Assembly (NCBI GenBank): GCA_029820915.1
Contig: JALGUI010000015.1
Span: 1-17,217 of the forward strand
Direction: 5' to 3'
Length of the DNA stretch: 17,217 nt
Origin: Candidatus Zipacnadia bacterium
Lineage (GTDB): Bacteria > Armatimonadota > Zipacnadia > Zipacnadales > UBA5352
Positions 8,503 through 14,753 of this stretch are shown here, in pieces. The position numbers and the translations under genes are program-made. Position 1 is the first letter of the stretch. Each line of letters starts with the position of its first letter. The notes below the pieces were generated by a model. That model did not search any database. It was not told the DNA's origin and saw only the letters and a program-made list of their open reading frames with translations.

Positions 8503-8791
8503 GGCGGGCACCTCCGGGCGCGACTGGGTGCGCGATGGCTGCGCGCCGGCAGGTTCCCCGTCGCGGGCGCGCTCCCCTCGCTGAGCGGGAAGGTGGGCCC
8601 GCCCGCGGGAGGTGGCGCGCAGCGGCGCGGCGCGCAATGACGCTGCGCCGCCAGGTGACGAACCGGTCGCCCCGACCGCACGTACGGGCGTACACGCCGA
8701 GGCGGCCCGGCGCCCGCATCGGTGGGCCGGGGTGGCTCGGCACGGTCTCACTGGCGCGAAGATGCTGGGGACGCTGCCGCGATGGAGCCGC
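8503..8791. other. Gap upstream of the large secreted gene
   Basis: Apart from the ribosome-binding sequence CGGAGGTG of the glycosidase-like gene, I see no gene, no clear sigma-70 promoter and no RNA gene here. A weak 7-bp dyad (CGCAGCG at 8618-8624 with CGCTGCG at 8641-8647) is present. The length suggests the large gene has its own promoter rather than depending on the CBS gene upstream, but the sequence does not show it. Confidence 0.4.
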
Positions 8792-9166
8792 CTAAGTTGC
8801 TTCGATGATGTCGCTGACCGAGACGATGCCCTGGAGCTTCCCGTCGAAGATGACGGGCGCGCGGGACAGCCCCACGTTCGCCATCAGCCGCGCGACGTGC
8901 CGGATGTCGAGGTCCTTGTTGACGACCACGAGCGGCTTGGTCATGATCTCGTGGACCTGGACCTCCTCCGGGTCGCGCTGCCAGGCGACGACGTCGTAAA
9001 TGACGTCGCGCTGGGTGACGATGCCGTAGGCGTCGTCCTGGTCGCGCCGCTCGACGATGAGGCAGCGCACCCCCTCCGACTTCATCAGGTCGATCGCTTC
9101 TCTCACCGTCGCGTTCCCGTCGATGGTGACGACATTGGTCGTCATCAGGTCCTTGGCGATGGGCAT
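8792..9166 (-). CDS. Tandem CBS-domain protein
   Basis: The 124-residue protein consists only of a pair of CBS domains (about 4-58 and 72-124), each opening with the usual (D/E)xMT: AKDLMTTNVVTI and VHEIMTKPLVVV. Each ends in a GIV-x-x-x-D motif (GIVTQRDVI, GIVSVSDII). Such stand-alone Bateman modules bind adenine nucleotides or SAM and serve as regulatory sensors, but the partner cannot be read here. I chose ATG 9166, because the alternative GTG three codons upstream lies inside the ribosome site GGAGGTG. It lies on the minus strand upstream of the large glycosidase-like gene and downstream of the stalk-domain gene, with 118 and 289 bp gaps, so co-transcription is uncertain. Confidence 0.9.
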   Translation of the reverse strand: MPIAKDLMTTNVVTIDGNATVREAIDLMKSEGVRCLIVERRDQDDAYGIVTQRDVIYDVVAWQRDPEEVQVHEIMTKPLVVVNKDLDIRHVARLMANVGLSRAPVIFDGKLQGIVSVSDIIEAT

Positions 9167-9284
9167 GCCCGACACCTCCGTGGACAGGATACCGGCAGCG
9201 CCCGACGTACAGACTCTTCGACGCCTCTGCCATCAATTCCTTGTGGCGTGGCGAATTTGGGCGATTCTGCACGGTGCTGTCACT

Positions 9285-9719
9285 TCACACCAGGTAGATC
9301 ATCAGCACGTCGTACCCGTCGGTGATCTGCACCGCGTTGCCCAGATAGTCCACGCGGCAGCCCGTCACCTCGGCCACGAAGCGTAGGGGCACCAGCGTCT
9401 TGCCGTCGATCAGGCGCGGCGGCACGTCGAGGGCGTAGGCCTCACCGTTGACGACCGCCTGGTAGCCGTTCACCCACAGGGACATGGTGTAGCCCTCACC
9501 GTACGCGGTAACGGCTCTCTCCCCGGGGTCCCACTCGACCACCCAGCCGAGCCACTCGAAGATGTCGCGCATCTGGACGAGCACGCGCCCGCCTTCCTCG
9601 TAGCGGACGACGTACAGCTCGAGGTACTCGCCCTGCTGAGCCGCCGCCGGCTGCGGGCAGACCGACAGCACCGTGACGACCAGTATGAACCAGGTAGCGG
9701 CCACGAACCGCAGCGACAT
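9285..9719 (-). CDS. Secreted copper-amine-oxidase-N-like (stalk) domain protein
   Basis: The 144-residue product has an N-terminal hydrophobic segment and signal peptide (about 1-28, cleaved near PAAAQQ). The rest is a single domain of the copper amine oxidase N-terminal type: VQMRDIFEWLGWVVEWDP (48-65), a WVNGYQAVVNG repeat-like strand, and PRLIDGKTLVPLRFVAEVTG (101-120), the signature of that family. These domains occur as extracellular stalk or binding modules in cell-wall proteins; no enzyme domain is attached here. ATG 9719 has GAGGTGGGAG upstream. It lies 62 bases past the end of the Gfo/Idh/MocA gene on the same strand, so the two are probably co-transcribed. Its partner or ligand is unknown. 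Confidence 0.85.
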   Translation of the reverse strand: MSLRFVAATWFILVVTVLSVCPQPAAAQQGEYLELYVVRYEEGGRVLVQMRDIFEWLGWVVEWDPGERAVTAYGEGYTMSLWVNGYQAVVNGEAYALDVPPRLIDGKTLVPLRFVAEVTGCRVDYLGNAVQITDGYDVLMIYLV

Positions 9720-9781
9720 GCTCCCACCTCGCGTGAGCGACATGATGACCGGCCGCCGGCGACGGGCGCCGGGGCCGGGAC

Positions 9782-10840
9782 CTAGCCATCCTCGTACGGC
9801 ACGGGCTCGGTGCGCCCGGTCCGGGACGACTTCTCCGCGGTCTCGAAGACGGCGATGGTGCGGCGCCCGTCGTGACCGGACACCGGGACGGGCGCGCCGC
9901 GCAGCAGGTGGTCGGCCAGGTCCTGCCAGTAGCTGTCCCAGTCGTTGCCGAGGTTCGCGACCTCGATCTCCTCGCGCTTGCGGCCGCGGTCGGAGACGCG
10001 GATGAGCTTCACGCTCCCCTGCGGCGGCGTGGACACTACGTGCTCGTAGCCCTTGGTGGCGCCCGCGCCGGCGTCGATGATCGCGCCCTCGGTCCCGAGG
10101 ATCCGCCACAGCGGTCGGGGTGCGGCGTTGATGTGCGAGAACATGACATCGGCCACGCAGCCGCTCTCGAAGCGGATGAGCGCGCGCACCTGGTCCTCGA
10201 TGTCCAGGTGGTCCCACACGAGCTTGTGGAAGAACCCCGTGACGCCCGTCATCTTCTCTCCGACCAGGGCGAGCACCCAGTCCACCGCATGCGGGCCCCA
10301 GAAGTAGAACGCGCCGCCGCCCCTGGCCTTCTGCGTGTACCAGCCGTGCTCGGGGTCGCCGTAGCCGCCCGCCTGCAGGTCGATCTGGAAGACCTCGCCG
10401 ATCTCGCCGTCGTCCACGAGCTGCTTGATGCGCCGGAAGTTGCCGTCGTGGCGGCGGTTATGATGGACCGCCAGCGTCCTCCCCGCGGCCCCCGCGGCCT
10501 CGATCATCGCCGTCGCCTCGGCCACGTTCAGGCACATGGCCTTCTCGACCACCACGTGCTTGCCGGCCTGCAGCGCCTCGACAGCGATCCGGCAGTGGGT
10601 GAAGTGCGGCGTCACGATCGAGACGAGGTGGATGTCATCGCGCGCGAGCAGGTCCTCGGTCGAGCTCCAGGTCTCGATGCCGGGCCAGTCGGCCTTCGCC
10701 GCCTCAGTGCGCTCGGAGTCGATGTCGCAGACGCCGACCAGCTCGAGCTCGGGCGTGTGGTCGATCCAGGCGCAGTGCGCCCAGCCGAAGTTGTGCATGG
10801 GGCCGTAGCCGATGACGGCACAACGAATGGTGTCAGGCAT
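9782..10840 (-). CDS. Gfo/Idh/MocA family oxidoreductase
   Basis: The 352-residue protein has the family's N-terminal Rossmann fold, starting CAVIGYGPMHNFGWAHC (7-23), an acidic strand end VCDID (37-41), and the catalytic-loop motif VVVEKAMCLN (96-105). The C-terminal alpha/beta domain contains GGGAFYFWGPHAVDW (174-188) with the probable active-site His184. Family members oxidise or reduce sugars, inositols and related polyols with NAD(P). Where most members have EKP, this one has EKA (99-101). ATG 10840 is preceded by AAGGAG. The 5' leader carries a 21-bp tandem repeat. The gene probably heads a pair with the stalk-domain gene 62 bp downstream. The surrounding polysaccharide genes fit a sugar substrate, but it cannot be named. 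Confidence 0.92.
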   Translation of the reverse strand: MPDTIRCAVIGYGPMHNFGWAHCAWIDHTPELELVGVCDIDSERTEAAKADWPGIETWSSTEDLLARDDIHLVSIVTPHFTHCRIAVEALQAGKHVVVEKAMCLNVAEATAMIEAAGAAGRTLAVHHNRRHDGNFRRIKQLVDDGEIGEVFQIDLQAGGYGDPEHGWYTQKARGGGAFYFWGPHAVDWVLALVGEKMTGVTGFFHKLVWDHLDIEDQVRALIRFESGCVADVMFSHINAAPRPLWRILGTEGAIIDAGAGATKGYEHVVSTPPQGSVKLIRVSDRGRKREEIEVANLGNDWDSYWQDLADHLLRGAPVPVSGHDGRRTIAVFETAEKSSRTGRTEPVPYEDG

Positions 10841-10853
10841 GGTGCGCTCCTTC

Positions 10854-10900
10854 GAGCTGCAAGCTACAAGGCAAGAGCTGCAAGCTACAAGCTGCAAGCG
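10854..10900. repeat. 21-bp tandem repeat in leader of the oxidoreductase gene
   Basis: GAGCTGCAAGCTACAAG occurs at 10854-10870 and again, identical, at 10875-10891, giving a 21-bp period, with a third partial copy (GCTGCAAGCG) at 10891-10900. The array abuts the ribosome-binding sequence of the Gfo/Idh/MocA gene on the minus strand. It is non-coding and contains internal short dyads (GCTTGTAGC-like). No function is evident. Confidence 0.7.
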
Positions 10901-10922
10901 ACGGCAACGGCATCGTTGCCGT
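10901..10922. repeat. Hairpin ACGGCAACG/CGTTGCCGT
   Basis: ACGGCAACG at 10901-10909 pairs perfectly with CGTTGCCGT at 10914-10922 around GCAT. The words CGTTGCCGT and ACGGCAACGGC also occur at the left end of the window (81-89, 191-201), so this is part of a dispersed repeat family. It sits between the membrane-protein gene and the oxidoreductase gene. Confidence 0.55.
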
Positions 10923-10933
10923 GCCGTTCGGAG

Positions 10934-10955
10934 GGGCGGGGCTACGTCCCCGCCC
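10934..10955. terminator. GC-rich hairpin overlapping a stop codon
   Basis: GGGCGGGG at 10934-10941 pairs with CCCCGCCC at 10948-10955 around a 6-base loop. The loop contains the TAG stop of the minus-strand membrane-protein gene. It may act as a transcript end for that gene, although no T-tract follows. It belongs with the neighbouring hairpin at 10901-10922 to an interspersed GC-rich element. Confidence 0.4.
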
Positions 10956-11439
10956 GGTCGTTGTCGTGCGTTGCCTGTCTCTGCGCATCATGTCGGCGCT
11001 CGAGTGACATCGGACCGAGGCGATAGCCAATGACCGCACCCAGCACCGACATCGCGAAGAAGAAGACTCCCGCGCCGCGGTCGCCGATGAGCAGGCACTG
11101 ACCGGTTGACATCAGGCACCACGCCCCGTGCGCCTGCCACAGGAGCGTTGCCACGAGGCCGCCGTAGACGAGCGACAGCGTCGGGCCCAGCCACCTGTGG
11201 CGTGTCAGCAGGCTGATCGCGATGGCGGTCACGAGCATGCCGAGGCCCTCGCCGTACAGGCGAAGTGGGCCCTCCGGCCAAGGCGGCAATCCCATCAGCC
11301 CGACCAGCAGCCACAGCAGGAAGGGGCTCCACAGCACGATGGCGGTGTCGAGCATCCACCCTTTGCGGAAGCGTCGCCAGCTCCGCGCGGCCCGCGACCG
11401 CATGCTGACATTGATCGGGTCCGTACCTGTCTCCGCCAT
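10942..11439 (-). CDS. Small four-helix membrane protein of unknown function
   Basis: I do not recognise this 165-residue protein. It has a basic N-terminus (RSRAARSWRRFRKG, 15-28) followed by four likely membrane helices at about 33-52, 66-79, 84-103 and 121-142, then a polar basic tail. The positive-inside rule places both ends in the cytoplasm. A weak ribosome site (ACAGGTG) precedes ATG 11439; an internal ATG at residue 13 has none. The last codons fall inside a GC-rich interspersed hairpin, so the C-terminal tail may have been altered by that element. It lies 101 bases upstream of the Gfo/Idh/MocA gene on the same strand and could share its transcript. Confidence 0.65.
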   Translation of the reverse strand: MAETGTDPINVSMRSRAARSWRRFRKGWMLDTAIVLWSPFLLWLLVGLMGLPPWPEGPLRLYGEGLGMLVTAIAISLLTRHRWLGPTLSLVYGGLVATLLWQAHGAWCLMSTGQCLLIGDRGAGVFFFAMSVLGAVIGYRLGPMSLERRHDAQRQATHDNDRAGT

Positions 11440-11723
11440 GCGTCGTGCACCTGTCCATCATGCGCGATGCGGCAGCGCGCCTTCGGCCGGCACCCCGGTA
11501 CCTGCTTCGCAGGACACAGGGCGGCGGGGCCACAACGGCCAACGGCCGACGCATGTGAAGAGGCTGCCCGGAAAGCCCGGGAATGCCCCATTCGGGCCCG
11601 ATTCGCGTGCAGCTTGACAGGGGCGAACTTGGGCATGGCGCGCCCGATTCTGGCCGATCTGACCCTTTCCGGACAGGCTCTGAACATGCGTCGCTCCGAA
11701 CGACAGAGGGGGCTGCCGTTGCT
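11440..11723. other. Intergenic stretch upstream of the membrane protein
   Basis: No gene or RNA is supported here. Short GC-rich dyads occur (for example around CCCGG/CCGGG near 11567-11582). A TTGACA at about 11614-11619 on the plus strand has no matching -10 and no gene downstream. The stretch ends in the heptamer array that runs into the E1 gene. Confidence 0.4.
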
Positions 11724-11828
11724 GGTGACTGGTGACTGGTGACTGGCGACTGACGACTGGCGACTGGCGACTGGCGACTGGCGACTGGCGACTGGCGACT
11801 GGCGACTGGCGACTGGCGACTGGCGACT
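11724..11828. repeat. 15-unit heptamer tandem repeat (GGCGACT)n
   Basis: The array is exactly 105 bases, 15 units of 7: three GGTGACT (11724-11744), one GGCGACT, one GACGACT (11752-11758), then ten identical GGCGACT. The last unit supplies two of the three bases of the TAG stop codon of the minus-strand E1 gene (11827-11829). The purity of the last ten units implies recent expansion by slippage. None of the array's frames contains a stop on the minus strand, so readthrough would add the cycling residues SPVASRQ. Confidence 0.95.
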
Positions 11829-14187
11829 ACTCCTTCACCATCTCCCGGATCGCCGCCGCGATGTCGGAGGGCTGCGGGAGCACCGCGTCCTCCAGCGGCG
11901 GGCTGTAGGGCATCGGCGTGTCGGCGCGCGCCAGGACCCGTGGCGCGGTCTTCAGCAGCTCGAAGCCGCCGTCCTCCATGACGCGGCGGACGATCTCCGC
12001 GCCCGCTCCTGCGCGCGCCGGAGCCTCGTGCACGATCAGCAGCCGTCGAGTCTTCGCCAGCGAGTCCAGGATCGTCTCCACATCGAGTGGCACCAGCGTG
12101 CGCGGGTCGATCACCTCGACGCTGACCTCGCCCTCCAGCGCCCCCGCCGCGCGCAGGGCCTTGGTGACCGCGTAGGAGGTCGCGACCACGGTGATGTCAT
12201 CGCCCTCGCGCCGGACGGCCGCCTCGCCGAAGGGCACCAGCCACTCGCCCTCCGGGACCTGCGCCTGGCTGCGGCGCAGCAGGCGGTGCTCGACGAACAG
12301 CACGGGACCATCATCGCGGATGGCGGTCTTCAGCAGGCCCTTAGCGTCGTAGGGGTTGGAGGGGATGGCGACCTTGATGCCGGGCGCGTGCATGAACCAG
12401 GCCTCGTGATGGCCGGAGTGATGGGCGGCCTCGCGCGAGCCGCAGCCCGCCGGGGTCTTGATGACCATCGGCACGCTGATGCGCCCGCCGGACATGAGCT
12501 TGAGCGGCGCCGCCTGGTTGACGATCTGGTCGAAGCAGACCGCCACGAAGTCCATGTACATGATCTCGACCACCGGGCGCAGGCCCGTCGCCGCCGCGCC
12601 GGTGCTCAGGCCCACGAAGGCCGCCTCCGAGATGGGCGTCTGGAAGACGCGGCGCTCGCGGAGTTGTCCCCACAGGTTCTCGCGGTCGCGCACCGGCCCG
12701 AGGTCCTCGCCGATGAGGAAGACGCGCTCGTCGCGCTCCATCTCCTCGCGCAGCGCCTCGGCCACTACCTGCCCCCACGCCATCTCGCGCGTGGGCGGCG
12801 GCTCCGGCGCCGGCTCGGGAGGGCGATTCCTGGCCTTGTCCATCCGGCTCTGCCGGGCCCGGGCCTCCTGGTCGCGCCGGACCATCTCGGCGACTGGCTC
12901 GCGGATCAGCTCCTCGGCGTACTCGTCGAAGCTGCGCCCCGCGCTGGGCCCCCAGGTCTCCGCGGCCAGGCGAAGAGCACGCATCGCCGCGAGAACGAGC
13001 TCGAAGCGCTTGAGCTTGGTCTGCGCCTCGAACTCCGCGACGATCGCGTTGATGCGATCCGTGTTCTCCGGTGCCCTGACCATCTCGTCCGCCTCCGCCG
13101 CACTGCGCACCGCCGGCGTTGGCGGGCGGATGGGCGGGCCATCGATGGTCTCCAGGCTCTCGGGCTTCGGGAAGGGGGCGGCGCGGGCCTCGCCGATCGC
13201 CCGGTCGATCTCGCCCGTGACCTCCTCGCGCAGCGCCTGCTGCTCATCCTCGGTCATAACGCCCGTGGCGACGAGCCGCTGCTCGAAGAGCGGGACGGGA
13301 TCGCGCGCCATCCACTCCTCGACGGCCTCGGGGTCGCGGTGCGCCGCCTTGCCGCCCCCCGCGTGGCCGACGAAGCGGAAGGTCTTCGCCTCGATCATGG
13401 TCGGGCCGCCGCCCGCGCGCGCGCGCTCGACGGCCTCGCGCGCGACCGCGTTCACCGCCAGCACGTCCTGGCCGTCCACGATGTGCGCGGGGATGCCGTA
13501 GGGCTCGGCGCGGGGCGCCACGTCCGGGCGGGCGTGGGCAACCTCGGCCGAGGTGGACGCCGCCCACAGGTTGTTCTCGCACACGAAGAGCACGGGCAGC
13601 TCCCACAGTGAGGCCAGGTTCAGGCACTCGCCGAAGGTGCCCTGGTTGGCGGCGCCATCGCCGAAGAACGCGACCGCCACGCCGTCCTCGCCACCGTACT
13701 TGGCCGCGAAGCCCGCGCCCAGCGCCAGCGGGATCTGGCCGCCGATGATACCGTTGCCGCCGAGCATGCCCTGCTCGTGGCGGTAGATGTGCATGGAGCC
13801 GCCGCAGCCGCGCGAGTGGCCGGTCTCGCGGCCCATCAGCTCGGCGAGCATGCCGCGCAAGTCGAGGCCCTTGGCGATGGCGTGGCCGTGGCCGCGGTGG
13901 TAGCTGGTGATGAAGTCGGTGTCACGCAACTGGCTGCACACGCCGACCGCCACGGCCTCCTCGCCGATGTAGAGGTGGACCGCGCCGCCGATCATGCCGT
14001 CCGAGGCGAAGTCGTAGAGCATGCAGGTAAGCAGGTCGTCGCCGCCGGCGGACGGGTCGTCGGTGAGTTCGCCGCCGTAGAAGCCAGAGTAATCATAGAA
14101 CTGCTTGAGCCGCTCCTCGAAGAAGCGGATGCGGTACATGCGCAGGAGCATGTCTCTGAGCCTGCCGGTGTCCACGGTCACTGTCAC
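11827..14187 (-). CDS. Fused alpha/beta 2-oxo-acid dehydrogenase E1 component
   Basis: This 786-residue protein carries both halves of a thiamine-diphosphate-dependent E1 (pyruvate, acetoin or branched-chain 2-oxo acid type). The alpha half (about 13-345) shows RFFEERL, HLYIGEEAVAVG (71-82), CGGSMHIY (128-135) and the cofactor motif from GDG (176-178) to NN (205-206). The beta half (about 468-786) shows LIGEDLG (491-497), PISEAAFVGLSTGAA, the active-site region HHSGHHEAWFMHAPG (589-603) and VEVIDPRTLVPLD. Two oddities: roughly 30 extra residues after the first helix (about 33-67), and a helical, charged then Pro-rich linker of about 120 residues (346-467). The GTG start is tentative; no strong ribosome site is seen and an ATG at 14151 is possible. 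No E2 or E3 gene is in the window, so the substrate remains open. Cytoplasmic. Confidence 0.88.
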   Translation of the reverse strand: MTVTVDTGRLRDMLLRMYRIRFFEERLKQFYDYSGFYGGELTDDPSAGGDDLLTCMLYDFASDGMIGGAVHLYIGEEAVAVGVCSQLRDTDFITSYHRGHGHAIAKGLDLRGMLAELMGRETGHSRGCGGSMHIYRHEQGMLGGNGIIGGQIPLALGAGFAAKYGGEDGVAVAFFGDGAANQGTFGECLNLASLWELPVLFVCENNLWAASTSAEVAHARPDVAPRAEPYGIPAHIVDGQDVLAVNAVAREAVERARAGGGPTMIEAKTFRFVGHAGGGKAAHRDPEAVEEWMARDPVPLFEQRLVATGVMTEDEQQALREEVTGEIDRAIGEARAAPFPKPESLETIDGPPIRPPTPAVRSAAEADEMVRAPENTDRINAIVAEFEAQTKLKRFELVLAAMRALRLAAETWGPSAGRSFDEYAEELIREPVAEMVRRDQEARARQSRMDKARNRPPEPAPEPPPTREMAWGQVVAEALREEMERDERVFLIGEDLGPVRDRENLWGQLRERRVFQTPISEAAFVGLSTGAAATGLRPVVEIMYMDFVAVCFDQIVNQAAPLKLMSGGRISVPMVIKTPAGCGSREAAHHSGHHEAWFMHAPGIKVAIPSNPYDAKGLLKTAIRDDGPVLFVEHRLLRRSQAQVPEGEWLVPFGEAAVRREGDDITVVATSYAVTKALRAAGALEGEVSVEVIDPRTLVPLDVETILDSLAKTRRLLIVHEAPARAGAGAEIVRRVMEDGGFELLKTAPRVLARADTPMPYSPPLEDAVLPQPSDIAAAIREMVKE

Positions 14188-14517
14188 CCCACGCCGTGTT
14201 GGCTGTGTCCAGAGGCAAGAGTTCGACCGCAGCGCCGCGCCACCTCTGTGCTTCGCGATCAGGCGCGTGGTAATCCGGGGCGGTCAGGCGCGGCACGCCG
14301 CCCCGAAGGCAGGGGCGTGGGCCTGAGTGCTCCCGCCGCCTGCCGGGTTGTGAAGAAGGGCACAATCGGCGGCGGAATGGCATCTCAGGCGGCTCCACGC
14401 GCGCCGGAATGCGATGGCGATAGGGGCCCACCGGAGTGATGGGGGGGCCTCAGAGCACAGTCGCCAGGCGATCAGGCCGTAGTTTGTGCCTTGGAGTACG
14501 AAATCGCGGTCGACTCG

Positions 14518-14570
14518 GGCGCAGTTTTATTTGGATTCCCCTTGACTTAAGGCGCAGTTTGAGAAAAGAT
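14518..14570 (+). promoter_or_regulatory. Candidate promoter with flanking 10-bp direct repeats
   Basis: TTGACT at 14542-14547 is followed after 17 bases by AAAGAT (14565-14570), a good -35 with a poor -10. The 10-mer GGCGCAGTTT occurs at 14518-14527 and 14551-14560, exactly 33 bases apart (about three helical turns), one upstream of the -35 and one in the spacer. This is a plausible operator layout for the molybdopterin gene, about 180 bases upstream of its start. A shorter copy, embedded in a palindrome, lies at 14664-14677. Confidence 0.35.
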
Positions 14571-14663
14571 GCACGAAGTCACACGCAATGGCGCGCGAAT
14601 GTGGGATAAGAGGCGCGACAGAATCGTGAACGCAGCGCGACGCCGATGCCTGAGTCCCGACGG

Positions 14664-14677
14664 GGCGCAGTTGCGCC
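14664..14677. promoter_or_regulatory. Palindrome GGCGCAGTTGCGCC
   Basis: GGCGCA and TGCGCC form a perfect 6-bp dyad around GT, and the first nine bases repeat the GGCGCAGTT word found twice in the candidate promoter at 14518-14560. It lies in the presumed leader of the molybdopterin gene and may be a further binding site for the same regulator. Confidence 0.3.
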
Positions 14678-14753
14678 GGGCGGGCCGGCGGGCGGTGTCA
14701 CGCCGGCGCCCATCAGACACCATCGCTCCCGAGGACACGGGGACAGAGAGCAC

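Larger units (their letters stand above)
14188..14753. other. Divergent gap between E1 and molybdopterin genes
   Basis: No gene is supported in this 566-bp stretch. It holds a hairpin at 14276-14305 (CGGGGCGG with CCGCCCCG, 14-base loop) on the E1 side, and the window's most AT-rich patch (about 14521-14575), which carries promoter-like and operator-like sequence directed towards the molybdopterin gene (listed separately). An in-frame ATG at 14646 would extend the molybdopterin protein by 36 Arg/Pro-rich residues without a ribosome site, so I treat that part as leader. No tRNA or known riboswitch is recognisable. Confidence 0.5.

Noticed and set aside
8748..9272. Longer minus-strand frame starting at 9272, with an internal ATG after AAGGAATTG
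   Set aside because: It runs through the CBS gene in a different frame and gives an Arg/His-rich product, whereas the CBS frame shows two complete domains and a good ribosome site.
11614..11619. TTGACA on the plus strand
   Set aside because: No acceptable -10 follows at 16-18 bases and there is no plus-strand gene downstream, so it is not called a promoter.
11724..11828. Possible CRISPR array
   Set aside because: The units are 7 bases with no spacers and no cas genes are near; it is a simple tandem repeat.
12028..13611. 527-codon open frame on the plus strand within the E1 gene
   Set aside because: The opposite strand encodes clear E1 alpha and beta motifs in one frame; this frame has none and is low in complexity.
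14210..14235. GTTCGACC-like word suggesting a tRNA T-loop
   Set aside because: Flanking bases do not form a T-stem and no acceptor or anticodon stem could be drawn around it.
14646..14753. 36-codon N-terminal extension of the molybdopterin protein
   Set aside because: The extension is Arg/Pro/Gly-rich, has no ribosome site, and family members begin only a few residues before the Cys motif.
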